NCBI GenBank assembly: GCA_027923505.1
Contig: BROI01000008.1
Location: 868,001 to 932,000, forward strand
DNA from: Mayamaea pseudoterrestris
Lineage: Eukaryota > Bacillariophyta > Bacillariophyceae > Sellaphorales > Sellaphoraceae
DNA length: 64,000 bases
Reading direction: 5' to 3'
Shown: piece after piece, positions 51,579 through 61,530 of the stretch
How positions within the stretch are numbered: position 1 is the stretch's first letter
Layout of the letters: each line of letters opens with the position of its first letter
Made by a program: the position numbers and the translations under genes
Notes under the pieces: model-generated
Database searches by the model: none
What the model was told of the DNA's origin: nothing
What the model saw: only the letters and a program-made list of their open reading frames with translations

Positions 51579-54053
51579 TTACGAAACAACCGATGCGATG
51601 CGATTGAGAGCGCTGAGCTGCTCATGCGAGAGAGCAACGCCAGTGATGCTAGTGTATGTGGCAATAGCTTGGATTTGTTCCTTTAGCTCTCGCAAGCGAG
51701 CTTCAGATACAGACTTTGACGGTGACCAATGCTGCGAACTCCGAGACGTCTGCTTGTATTCTGCATGGAGAATTTCAACAGCAGTCAAAATAACAGCTGG
51801 CATGGCTTTCTTAAGAAGTGCATCACGTTGAGAAAACAGGCTTGCCTTTGACGACATGTCATGTTTGTTTACCGGCAAGAGATCAAGCTGCTCAAGTACT
51901 TTTGCAGCTTCCACTAACTTTCGGTCGCGATGAAGCTGGAAGAAGCGATTGAGATCAATCATCTTTCGGAAAGTGCTTATCGACATTGTCTTGTTTTCCT
52001 TTTCTAAAACGTCGACCACGTGCGTGCGCTTGGAAAGAAAATTGTTGAAAAAGGTTTCGGCATGGGACATCCAGTGACTCCGGAGGGGATCTGGTTCGTC
52101 GGGAGGAGACAAGAGGTTGCCCATCAAAGCCAATGCGTCAGCATATTTTCCTGCAAGGGACAAGCACAGAACCGCGGTCGACATTTTATTCCGATCGCTC
52201 TTGTCACGCAACAGTTGCGACGCCGCTAAACTAAGAATCTCGGTAATCTCTTCCGCTGAAAAGTGCTTGTCGAGCAGAGCGGGTCCAGTGCGAAAACCAT
52301 CCGCATCAAGTGATCCTACAAGCTGATCAGTTCGCCCAGTCTTGGCGATAAGAGCGGCGACCTCTTGACATGCACGAACCTTACTGGGAATCTTTGCGAG
52401 GTACACGAGTGCAGCGGGTACACCAAAGGAGCTGTCCGTGAGCAGCATGTCTGAGTAAGCGACGATCAGTGATGCGTCAAGATCTGTTGGCTTATCAGCG
52501 ACACGTCGATTCGTGTTGCACAAAGGAATTCCACTGCTTGAAAGTATCAGACCCACATGAGCAGCATAACAAAGTCCAACTTCGCCAGATATCTTAGCAA
52601 GATACATAAGAAGAGTTTCGTACTGTTGCGCGACAAAGAATGGCACTAAATTTTCTCCAAAATAGTCCAGTCCGAACTCTGAAATCGTTTCTCCGAACGA
52701 CATTATCTCCTCGTGCGTTCGCGATGAAAAAAGAGCCTTCCACAGCGCACCGCACATGTAATCTTCTACAGAAGAAAAGCCGAATGTATTTTCGGAGGAC
52801 GGCAGAATATCGCTTGCGCAGCACAGCGTCAAAAATCCAACTTGATAAACATCTCGGTGCTCCTGGTTGCGAGCACTATCTAACATGGCAGCAACCCTCT
52901 GTCGATCATTCGCATCAAGTCTCGCCTCCACACCTTCCCACAAACAAGCTCGTTTGCCTTGCGCCGATGCCATGGCATTCACAAGATGCATCACAGCCGG
53001 CTGGTCGCTGTGATGCATGCCCATGACGATGAGGACTTCGGAAGCTGCGACTGCGTCCCCGCATCGAAGGCAAAAGTAGGCCACCGGCCAAAGATTCGAC
53101 GTTGACGATTCTCCAACAACAAGCTTGGCAAAGGCCGCACAGGTACTTGCCATGCTGTTTTGGAAGTGTGAACCTGCAGAGGCTACCAAAGAATTGCCAG
53201 CCAAGCTTGCAGCCCGAACTCGATTAATAATGTAGGCCTGCGTCTGTTTACAAAGGAACGCAAGATATGCGACAGCCTGCTCTACCGGCGACGGCGATTC
53301 AATCTTCATCTTTAATAGTTCCTCCGTGTATTGCCAAATGAGATGGTAGGCGCTTGACAAATCCCCAGGCGGTAGGGTGGTAGTACCCAACTTTGCTGCA
53401 GCAACAGCGAGATCCGAACTGGAAGCAATGATATCCAAATGCTCTCGAACAATGCTACTTTCAAGACGCTTGGTTAAGGCTCCAGGATATGAACGTCGTT
53501 GAAGCACAGGTGTCGATGTATCCAGTTGGTATGGCAGTGCAAGACGTTGCTCACTGGAACGTCCAGGATCTTCCAACAATTGCTGCACACGAAGAGGCGA
53601 CGTGGACGACGAAGATGATGTACCCAAGATGTTCTTAATCCACTTCTCTCGGTCTCGCTTCCAAGCCTTTTGCATCCGCTGCTCAAACCGATCATCGATT
53701 TGTTTCCGCGTCTTGCTTTCCGCTCGTTCAATAATGCGATCCATAATTGCTCGCTCATGCTCGGCAACGCGCTCATCCCAGCTATCACCATGGAGCTGCG
53801 TTGATCCTTCAGTTAATCGAGCGGGTACTTTAAATTGAGAAACATCCAAGAAAGACTGCGACTCTTGTCCGGGCGCTGCCGCGAACTCAGTGGGCAGAGT
53901 GGGGCGAGGTAGTAGTGGTTGTGGTGCTGCGGCAGCAGCGCTTAATGACGCTACACCTTGAGCCGCATGGCCATTCCTTTCAAACCCACTATAACTGATA
54001 AAACTAGGAGGCGCTTGAGAGGCCAAGTCACTCCAGTCCATTGCATCAGTCAT
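51579..54053 (-). CDS. NUP93: Nucleoporin Nup93/Nic96
   Basis: Single exon, 824 residues from the first in-frame ATG at 54053. The N-terminus is Ala/Pro-rich, followed by helices (ERAIMDRIIERAESKTRKQIDDRFEQRMQKAWKRDREKWI). The alpha-solenoid has Nic96 signatures: WPVAYFCLRCGDAVAASEVL, FGLDYFGENLVPFFVAQQYETLLMYLAKISGEVG, AAHVGLILSSSGIPL, and near the end DLNRFFQLHRDRKLVEAAKVLEQLDLLPV. Nup93 is a scaffold of the inner ring of the nuclear pore. The length agrees with human (819) and yeast (839). It is the second nucleoporin in the window after the NDC1-like gene. Its 5' side abuts the satellite arrays at 54.2 kb, so its promoter lies beside or inside repeats. Confidence 0.9.
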   Translation of the reverse strand: MTDAMDWSDLASQAPPSFISYSGFERNGHAAQGVASLSAAAAAPQPLLPRPTLPTEFAAAPGQESQSFLDVSQFKVPARLTEGSTQLHGDSWDERVAEHERAIMDRIIERAESKTRKQIDDRFEQRMQKAWKRDREKWIKNILGTSSSSSTSPLRVQQLLEDPGRSSEQRLALPYQLDTSTPVLQRRSYPGALTKRLESSIVREHLDIIASSSDLAVAAAKLGTTTLPPGDLSSAYHLIWQYTEELLKMKIESPSPVEQAVAYLAFLCKQTQAYIINRVRAASLAGNSLVASAGSHFQNSMASTCAAFAKLVVGESSTSNLWPVAYFCLRCGDAVAASEVLIVMGMHHSDQPAVMHLVNAMASAQGKRACLWEGVEARLDANDRQRVAAMLDSARNQEHRDVYQVGFLTLCCASDILPSSENTFGFSSVEDYMCGALWKALFSSRTHEEIMSFGETISEFGLDYFGENLVPFFVAQQYETLLMYLAKISGEVGLCYAAHVGLILSSSGIPLCNTNRRVADKPTDLDASLIVAYSDMLLTDSSFGVPAALVYLAKIPSKVRACQEVAALIAKTGRTDQLVGSLDADGFRTGPALLDKHFSAEEITEILSLAASQLLRDKSDRNKMSTAVLCLSLAGKYADALALMGNLLSPPDEPDPLRSHWMSHAETFFNNFLSKRTHVVDVLEKENKTMSISTFRKMIDLNRFFQLHRDRKLVEAAKVLEQLDLLPVNKHDMSSKASLFSQRDALLKKAMPAVILTAVEILHAEYKQTSRSSQHWSPSKSVSEARLRELKEQIQAIATYTSITGVALSHEQLSALNRIASVVS

Positions 54054-54179
54054 GATCAAAATCCAACCAGGCTATCGGGACAGGGACAAGTAGTAGGTAT
54101 AGTGGCTGCGAAAGGTGCGGCAAGAGGAGGTGGAGCTGCTCCCAACCGGTTTTGAAAAGACGTGGCAGAACTTCTTTCA

Positions 54180-55078
54180 ACAACCAGCTCCATGGTGCTA
54201 CAGTGTGTGGCCTTCAAAACTGCCCCCAATAGTCCTGTTTAATAATTTCTGTGTTGGCTATGCTTGGGGACATATTTGCAGTGAGATTGGTGCATAAAAA
54301 TCATTCCCAACTCACGTGTAGCATCAGTTGTTTGGTAGGGCAGACGTACACCACACAGTAACCAACTCCACGGTGCTACAGTGTGTGGCCTTAAAAGACT
54401 ACCCCCGAGAGTCTTCCATAAATTCTGTTCTGGCTATGCTTGGGGACATGTATGCGGTGAGATTGGTGCATAACAATCATTCCGAGCTCACGTGTAGCAT
54501 CAGTTGTTTGGGAGGGAAGGGGTTCATAAACACAGTATCGAGCTCCATGGTGCTACAGTGTGTGGCCATTCAAAAGACTACCCCCAATGGTCTTTTTCCA
54601 TGCATTCTGTTTTCCCTATGCTTGGGGACATAAATGCGGTGAGATTGGTGCATAACAATCATTCCCAGCTCACATGTAGCATCAGTTGTTTGGGAGGGCA
54701 GAGGTCCACACAGTAACCAGCTCCATGGTGCTACAGTGTGTGGCCTTCAAAGACTACCTTGATAGTCTTGTTTTATGAATTCTGTTTTGGCTATGCTTGA
54801 AGACATATATGCGATGAGATTGGTGCATAGCAATCATTCCCAGCTCACGTGTAGCATTGGTTGTCGGGAGGGCAGCAGTTCATAAACACAGTAACCAGCC
54901 CATGGTGCTACAGTGTGTGGCCTTCAAAGACTACCTTGATAGTCTTGTTCCATGAATTTTGTACAATCTATGCTTGGGGACACGTATGCGGTGAGATTGG
55001 TGCATAACAATCATTCCCAGCTCATGTGTAGCATCAGTTGTTTGGGAGGGCAAACGTCCACACAGTAACCAGCTCCAT
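54180..55078. repeat. 177/178-bp tandem satellite, five units plus a partial
   Basis: The block CCATGGTGCTACAGTGTGTGG and its variants recur, with TGCTACAG at 54196, 54374, 54551, 54729 and 54906 (spacing 178, 177, 178, 177). Other shared segments are ATGCTTGGGGACAT, GATTGGTGCATAACAATCATT and TGTAGCATCAGTTGTTTGGGAGGG. The array begins about 120 bp upstream of the Nup93 start codon. It ends abruptly at 55078, inside the CCAGCTCCATG box, where the 169-bp family starts. Short frames inside it are not genes. Confidence 0.9.
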
Positions 55079-57370
55079 GCCATGTCATTCATACGCCCCT
55101 ACAGCAAGCCATGTACACCGAAATAACACCAGAATGGTGCCAACATCATTAATAAGGATGTGCTACAAGATGGTAGCCTTGGTTAGTGTCTCAGTAGACT
55201 GCAATGTGATTGGTGACAACTTGTCACCAGTCTCAGCCCAGAGATGCCTTGACATTCAAACACCCCTACAGCAAGCCATGTATACACCCATATCTCACCA
55301 GAATGGTGCCAACATCATTTTTTAGAATGCGCTACAAGATGGTAGCCTTGGTTAGTGTCTCAGTAGACTGCAATGTGATTGGTGACAACTTGTCACCAGT
55401 CTCAGCCTGCAGATGCCTTGACATTCAAACGCCCCTACAGCAAGCCATGTATACACCCAAAACAAATAAGGCTCGTGCCAACATCATTATATAGGATGCG
55501 TTACAAGATGGTAGGCTTGGTTAGTGTCTCAGTAGACTGCAATGTGATTGGTGACAACTTGTCACCAGTCTCAGCCCGCGGATGCTGTGACATTCAAACG
55601 CCCCTACAGCAAGCCATGTATACACCCAAAGCATAGCAGAATTTTGCCAACATCATTTTTGAGGCTGCGCTAGAAGATGGTTTGCTTGGCCGGTTTCTCA
55701 GGGGATGGCGATGTGATTGGTGACAACTTGTCACCAGTCTCAGCCCACAGATGCCTTGACATTCAAACGCCCCTACAGCAAGCCATGTATACACCCAAAA
55801 CACACAAGAATGGTGCCGGCATCATTATTTAGGCTGCGCTACAAGATGGCAGGCTTGGTTAGTGTCTCAGTAGACAGCAATGTGATTGGTGACAACTTGT
55901 CACCAGTCTCAGCCCGCAGATGCCTTGACATTCAAACGCCCCTACAGCAAGCCTTGTATACACCCAAAACACACAAGAATGGTGCCAACATCAGTTTTGA
56001 GCCTGCACTACAAGATAATTTGCTTGGCCGGTTTCTCAGGGGATTGCAATGTGACTGGTGAGAAGTTCTCACCAGTTTCAGCCTGCAGATGGCTTGACAT
56101 GCAGATGCCCCTACAGTACACCATGTATACATCCAAATCATACAAGAATTGTGCCAACATCATTAATAAGAATGCGCTACATGATGGTATGCTTGGCTGG
56201 TGTCTCAGGGGATGGTAATGTGATTGGTGACAACTTGTCACCAGTCTCAGCCCACAGATGCCAAGACATTGAAACACCCGTACAACAAACCATGTATACA
56301 CCCAAATCTCACCAGAATGGTGCCAACATCATTATTTAGGATGCGCTACAAGATGGTAGGCTTGGTGAGTATCTCAGTAGACTGCAATGTGATTGGTGAT
56401 AACTTGTCACCAGTCTCAGCCCACAGATGCCTTGACATTCAAACGCCCCTACAGCAAGCCCTGTAGGTGCCCAAATTACACCAGAATGGTGCCAACATCA
56501 TTATTTAGGCTGAGCTACAAGATGGTAGGCTTGGTTAGTGTCTCAGTAGACTGCAATGTGATTGGTGACAACTTGTCACAAGTCTCAGCCCACAGATGCC
56601 TGGACATTCAAACACCCCTACAGCAAGCCATGTATACACCCAAAGCACAGCAGAATTTGGCCAACATCAGTTTTGAGGCTGCACTACAAAAAGGTAGCCT
56701 TGGTTAGTGTCTCAATGGACGGCAACATGATTGGTGATATCTTGTCACCAGTCTCAGCCTGCAGATGCCTTGACTTTCAAACGCCCCTACAGCAAGCCCT
56801 GTAGGTGCCCAAATTACACCAGAATGGTGCCAACATCATTATTCAGGCTGCGCTACAAGATGGTAGGCTTGGTTAGTGTCTCAGTAGACTGCAATGTGAT
56901 TGGTGACAACTTGTCACGAGTCTCAGCCCACAGAGGCCTTGACATTCAAACACCCCTACAGCAAGCCATGTATACACCCAAAGCACAGCAGAATTTGGCC
57001 AACATCAGTTTTGAGGCTGCACTACAAGAAGGTAGCCTTGGTTAGTGTCTCAATGGATGGCAACATGATTGGTGATATCTTGTCACCAGTCTCAGCCTGC
57101 AGATGCCTTGACTTTCAAACGCCCCTACAGCAAGCCATGTATACACCCAAAAACACAAGAATGGTGCCAACATCATTATTTAGGATGCGCTACAAGATGG
57201 TAGGCCTGGTGGGTGTCCTAGTAGACTGCAATGTGATTGGTGATAACTTGTCAACAGTCTTAGCCAGCAGCTGCCATGCCATTCAAATGCCCATACCTTG
57301 AGCCATGTGTATGCCCAAATCAAGCCAGAAAGGTGCTAGCATCCAATTTCAGGTGCTCTACAAGATAAGT
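55079..57370. repeat. 169-bp tandem satellite with central palindrome, about 13.5 units
   Basis: The palindrome box TGGTGACAACTTGTCACCA or its variants starts at 55211, 55380, 55549, 55718, 55887, 56056, 56225, 56394, 56563, 56732, 56901, 57070 and 57238. That is eleven intervals of exactly 169 bp and one of 168. Units also share CATTCAAACGCCCCTACAGC and GCCATGTATACACCCAAA, and differ by base changes. Because 169 is one more than a multiple of three, plus-strand frames of 80-133 codons drift from unit to unit and all look alike. They are judged non-coding. The last unit (57238-57370) is degenerate. The 57371-57573 gap shows nothing. Confidence 0.93.
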
Positions 57371-57573
57371 TTAACTCAATGTGGACTAACTGGCATTCAC
57401 AAAAAATTCTATGCCAAGAAAGTCAGGGCTTGAAGACGTAAAGTCTAAATGCCGGGTTTGGTGGAAGTTCTTCCCTCCATACCTACCTCCTGTACTAGCA
57501 AGGTAAAACATTGGACATGGTTGCACCACAAAACAATGGAGACTTATAAAGTTAACACATCTATTGAAATGCA

Positions 57574-58791
57574 TCAAAGTTCTGCATCGGATGCTATAGA
57601 AGCAAATCTCGGTCGTTCGGTGGCCCATTTGGGTCTTCGCGTCGGCTCAGCTCCTTTGATCCAATCCACAATTTCAGAGACCAGTGCCTTCAGCTCCACC
57701 TCGTTCCCAAAAGCCGCGCTCTCCAATCCTCCCGTAGCATCTCTGGCCATTTTACGTGTCTCTTCTGGAAGATCATCGATGCCAAATTTGAAGTATACAG
57801 GCGTCAAATGCGTCCCTGGCAATCCACTAAGTGATGGCCCTGGACCATTTTGGCAAGCGCTGACAAACTCTTTTGAGTTATCAAGGTTGTCCTCGTCAAA
57901 GGAAAATAGTCGAGTACGTTGCTGTCGCTTGGCATCGAACTTGAGACTAATCAATCGCTCCGTCTCTGCCGTTGTAGGCGTAAAATCCAATCCAATCGCC
58001 GAAACGGCAGTAGATGCAAAGTCGAGCACTTGATTCAAAATATTCTGCGTCGCTGGGTTATTCATAAAGGCGGCAAAGTCATTTCCTTTTGCTGCAGTTC
58101 CGTCAGCAACTGTTTCGGCGAATTGCTTGGCCATGGTAATTGTTTGCGTAAAGGCAAAATTGTTAAAGCTCATAAAAGCAATACCATCGAACTCCTGCTC
58201 CGTTGCAGCTAAGTAGATAGATGCAAGTTTGCAGCCAAGCGAATGCCCAAGACAATATGTAGGAAGGTTGACTGGGTAAAGTAGGTTTGAATCGTCTTCG
58301 CAATGAATCATTGCTTTGCGTGAGAGCTCTCCAACTCGCTTGGCCAAGCTGAAATGATCCAGTCCGACTTGATACGGAGCCGCGATAATGGCCGCATTCA
58401 ATTCGTCGCTGACTCGTAGTAACAACTCATTGTACGCTATTTGTGGATACTGACCGAGACCGGCGCCACCAACAAACACAATGATACATGATGGGACAGA
58501 CATGTTTGGAGGTTTTAACAGGTATACTTGGTCGGTCGCGTCGGCATCATTTTTGAGAGAAATTTCAGTCCATCGTGATTTTACTTTTGCGCTTTGTCGT
58601 ATCTTCCATTGCTGGTCTAGTCGCGCCAGAGCGCCTGTCAAGTCCAAGGTTGGATCATTCGTGTTGTCATTAACAGCGTCGAGTTGTTGAAAACGACGCG
58701 AATACTTGGAAGCTCGGAATGGGCTACTATTCGAAAACGCCGCTGCCAAGCCGCAGCTTGATACGAGTAGCAATGTACTGATATGCTTCAT
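57574..58791 (-). CDS. Plastid-targeted DUF1350 alpha/beta-hydrolase-like protein
   Basis: Single exon, 405 residues from the first ATG in frame (58791). The presequence KHISTLLLVSSCGLAAAFSNSSPFRASKYSRRF is a signal peptide followed by an AAAF junction and basic transit region, a clear ASAFAP-type plastid signal. The mature protein has the DUF1350 pattern found in cyanobacteria and plastids: IIVFVGGAGLGQYPQIAYNELL, APYQVGLDHF, YCLGHSLGCKLASIYL and FMSFNNFAF. The elbow reads GHSLGCK (GxSxG followed by Cys). The biochemical role of the family is unknown. The gene ends about 200 bp from the satellite array. It diverges from the FKBP gene. Confidence 0.85.
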   Translation of the reverse strand: MKHISTLLLVSSCGLAAAFSNSSPFRASKYSRRFQQLDAVNDNTNDPTLDLTGALARLDQQWKIRQSAKVKSRWTEISLKNDADATDQVYLLKPPNMSVPSCIIVFVGGAGLGQYPQIAYNELLLRVSDELNAAIIAAPYQVGLDHFSLAKRVGELSRKAMIHCEDDSNLLYPVNLPTYCLGHSLGCKLASIYLAATEQEFDGIAFMSFNNFAFTQTITMAKQFAETVADGTAAKGNDFAAFMNNPATQNILNQVLDFASTAVSAIGLDFTPTTAETERLISLKFDAKRQQRTRLFSFDEDNLDNSKEFVSACQNGPGPSLSGLPGTHLTPVYFKFGIDDLPEETRKMARDATGGLESAAFGNEVELKALVSEIVDWIKGAEPTRRPKWATERPRFASIASDAEL

Positions 58792-59040
58792 GAAATCTTT
58801 TTCTAGGAGCTTGGGTTCTATGTACAAGCAGCCTTTGCGTCGTCACTGCATCAGATGAGTGAAGAAGATTGAAGAGAAGATGATGAGCAAGTTGACGCGC
58901 GACACAATTGCTAATCGCCTACGGTTTTGAAAAGCCATACTGTGTGTTATAGTGTAGTGCCAAAAACTTAGATTTTTTGTACTGTGCATCACAAAGTTGT
59001 GCCAGAAACTTTGATTTTCGGCCCGAGCAGTTTCAATGAT

Positions 59041-59658
59041 ATGATTGGCTGGACAATGTCACACGCACGATCGGCGCGGCGCAGATTTTCGACCAAAGCC
59101 TTCCACTCACTGTCAAACCTCACCATGGGATTTACGAAGGAAGTAATCAAAGCTGGCAATGGCGTCAAGCCTCAGCGCGGTCAGAATGTAACGGTTCATT
59201 GCACAGGCTACGGAAAGAATCGCGATCTGTCACTCAAGTTCTGGTCAACAAAGGATCCTGGACAAAAGCCGTTCACCTTTGCTGTCGGAGAAGGATCAGG
59301 TATCTACCTTTGAAGACACGTGAGACGCGTTTTACTTTATGAATAGTGTTTGCGGCTGACTTACGCAAGATTTTATTGTGCGTTTACAGTCATTAAGGGA
59401 TGGGACGAGTCAGTAATTGACATGAGCATCGGCGAAGTTGCCAAGATTCACTGCACCCCCGACTACGCATACGGTGCTGGTGGTTTTGCGGCTTGGGGTA
59501 TCATGCCAAATGTGAGTGCATATCGGCTATGAATAACTATGAGATGTGTTTCGCAGTGATGATAAAATACTCACAATGCATGCTTCCACCATTATTTGCC
59601 CATTTGCCCAACTTAGTCGGAACTTGTATTTGAAATCGAGGTTTTAAGCTATGCATAA
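59041..59658 (+). CDS. FKBP1: FKBP12-type peptidyl-prolyl isomerase, possibly dual-targeted
   Basis: Three exons (to 59299, 59390-59511, 59617-59658) with introns of 90 and 105 nt. The FKBP domain reads [32 protein letters not shown], then [20 protein letters not shown] and [17 protein letters not shown], ending [10 protein letters not shown]. It catalyses cis-trans proline isomerisation. The position of FKBP12 Asp37 is Trp here, as in the plant and fungal FWSTKD-type members. Two starts are plausible: ATG 59125 in perfect context (caccATGGga) gives a cytosolic FKBP12 of 112 residues. Upstream in-frame ATGs at 59041 and 59056 add a Ser/Arg-rich leader ([20 protein letters not shown]) that looks mitochondrial. 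Confidence 0.88.
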
Positions 59659-60349
59659 TCCGAGCGAAGCCACTATCTTTTAGAAAAATAAAGTTATACT
59701 AAAGGATTGTTACCGTAGCCAGTATGAGTATGAGAGTAGAATTTGGCTCCAAAGATGATGGTCTTGCTTTTGAGAATCGTAATCCACATCCTGCATCCTG
59801 CATCCGGTAATGGTAAACCTTCCTATCATCCCATCGTCGCGTCACTATAGATAGTATATGCCGAGCGAAGAAAGTGTCGGCATCGATATTAAATCCTAGC
59901 AGATCGTTACATCATGGTGACAAGTCGCACCTCGATCTCGTTTCAATTTCCAGGCTCTTGACGCTCGACGCGCTCACTCTCAATAGATTGGTTGCGCCAA
60001 CGGGTGGCTATCGGCAACGCTATCCACACTGACAGTGATTGAGAGTTCAAAATTGGATGCAATACTTATTACTACCGCAGATCCATAAAGGTTAACCGAA
60101 ATTGACTACTGTACCGGTAAGTTTATACATGTTAAGATACACTAATGGAGGAGGTACTGTATCATGCATACGGTCGCGAGACTGAATCGAGCAACCAGTG
60201 CAATCACTGGGGTCGGTAATTGCTCCAACTTCGACTGCTCGAGAGTTCACGTGCACTTGGGTTGCAAGATCGCTGCAGGTAAAAGTCGCAGCATGTTGTA
60301 ATCCACGGACCCACGTAGTTGATTCTGCTCGCTAGCTCAGCAACCTCGC
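59659..60349. other. Intergenic region without identified gene
   Basis: About 690 bp between convergent genes. It contains a short CATCCTG repeat near 59790, small inverted repeats (ATGCCGA/TCGGCAT near 59860-59885; ACTCTCAAT/ATTGAGAGT near 59977-60050) and no recognisable tRNA. No protein gene is supported. Confidence 0.4.
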
Positions 60350-61059
60350 TCAATACTTGGTTTGCAGAGTGACTTTGGGGTAAAGCGCACGTCCAAGCTT
60401 TCTCATAATCTTTTGCTGGATCTCTTCAATTTTTGATAGCTTTGATCGTGACGAAGTGCTTTCTCGTCGCTTGCGAGTACGTTGGGACGACTCCTCCACT
60501 TGCTTCATGTCTTCATCGGAAAACCCAAGGCGTCTGAGTATGCATCTTCTGTTCCACCATCCTAATCGAAGATCCATGGCGGGTTTGCGATGGGCTTGGC
60601 GTTTCGCTTCAAACTCATCCACCGAGTAGCTGGACGCCTTAAAATGATCCCAATCGATGGAAAGCTACGAACAGAATAGGAACAAGATGTTGGCATCTCG
60701 TTTCGCATCAGACAATTAATCGTAATTCGCTTCCAATTACTTACTGGTGGTCCAAGATTACAATCCGGATGAACGCCAGGAATAATGGCATAGCATCGAA
60801 CTTCCACGTCCTTGAACGAGACAGTTCGCCGAGCAGGAAGAGTCTCCGCATGCTCCTCCGACACCCAATCTGTCAAGTCCTCGTCTTTTTGCAATTCATT
60901 GCAAACATCCAACGATAGTTTTGCTTGCGAGTAATCGCTCTGGTAGGTGGACGATGAACAATCCGACGAAGGGCCGAGTTCGGGCACTGCATCCTCACCG
61001 TCGCTGTGGAAACTACTCGCCACTGCGGCGTCTTCCCATGTCACTCGAATTGCGTCCAT
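60350..61059 (-). CDS. Conserved hypothetical protein (SFKDVEVR...HPxCxxGPPLSIDW family)
   Basis: Exons 60745-61059 and 60350-60664, with an 80-nt intron (60665-60744), encode 209 residues. The N-terminal 70 are acidic and Ser-rich. The core reads VSFKDVEVRCYAIIPGVHPDCNLGPP, continued after splicing by LSIDWDHF, then a basic helical segment (DEFEAKRQAHRKPAMDLRLGWWNRRCILRRLGFSDEDM) and a Ser/Arg tail. A pattern of V-x-F-x-x-V-x-I-R-x-Y, then HPxC-x-x-GPPxS-I-x-W, is common in predicted proteins of diatoms and other stramenopiles, but I know no function. The splice joint inside GPP|LS supports the model. It diverges from the ABCC transporter. Confidence 0.75.
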
Positions 61060-61214
61060 TGTGATAATAACTGTGGTTGTTGTTGCGTCCTATGCTAATA
61101 GTGACTCAACTTGTTTGTTTGTAGTTGATTCCTCTGGGGTTATGCAGGTAGCTTTTTAGTGGTTACCTTGCTGCCATGGAAGTCCGTGCGTGCAAGTGCG
61201 GAGAAAGGGAGCCT

Positions 61215-61239
61215 GGGGTGAATCAGGAAGATTCACCCC
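61215..61239. promoter_or_regulatory. Perfect 10-bp inverted repeat GGGGTGAATC...GATTCACCCC
   Basis: Arms 61215-61224 and 61230-61239 flank AGGAA, in the 470-bp region between the divergent hypothetical and ABCC genes. It could be a hairpin or dimeric protein site. The rest of this interval shows no gene. Confidence 0.35.
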
Positions 61240-61530
61240 GCGACGCATGCGAAGCGCGTTGACCACGACCAGATGCGAGTTTGTATTGCCCCGAGTACAC
61301 TTTGCTTCGATAGTGAATCCGTGGTGATTCATGCCAGAAATGTTTTGAAACGTCATCACGTCGCACCGAATCACATGATGACGGCACTTTTGCGCGCTGC
61401 GATGTTGTTCGAAAGACTTCACGTCTACATCGGTGGACGTCTGGGGTCTGAACATTAGTGAGATCTATTGGTAGTGTACATAAGAAAGCCACTTTCAACT
61501 ATCTCACTAATAACGAAGCTAAGGTGGAAA

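Noticed and set aside
54328-57301. Many overlapping plus-strand frames of 70-133 codons with similar proteins (MVTTCHQSQP...)
   Set aside because: They are produced by the tandem satellite units. Because the unit is 169 bp the frame drifts every unit, and none has a stable start, length or promoter.
54180-57370. CRISPR array
   Set aside because: Units are 169-178 bp without unique spacers between short identical repeats, and the DNA is eukaryotic.
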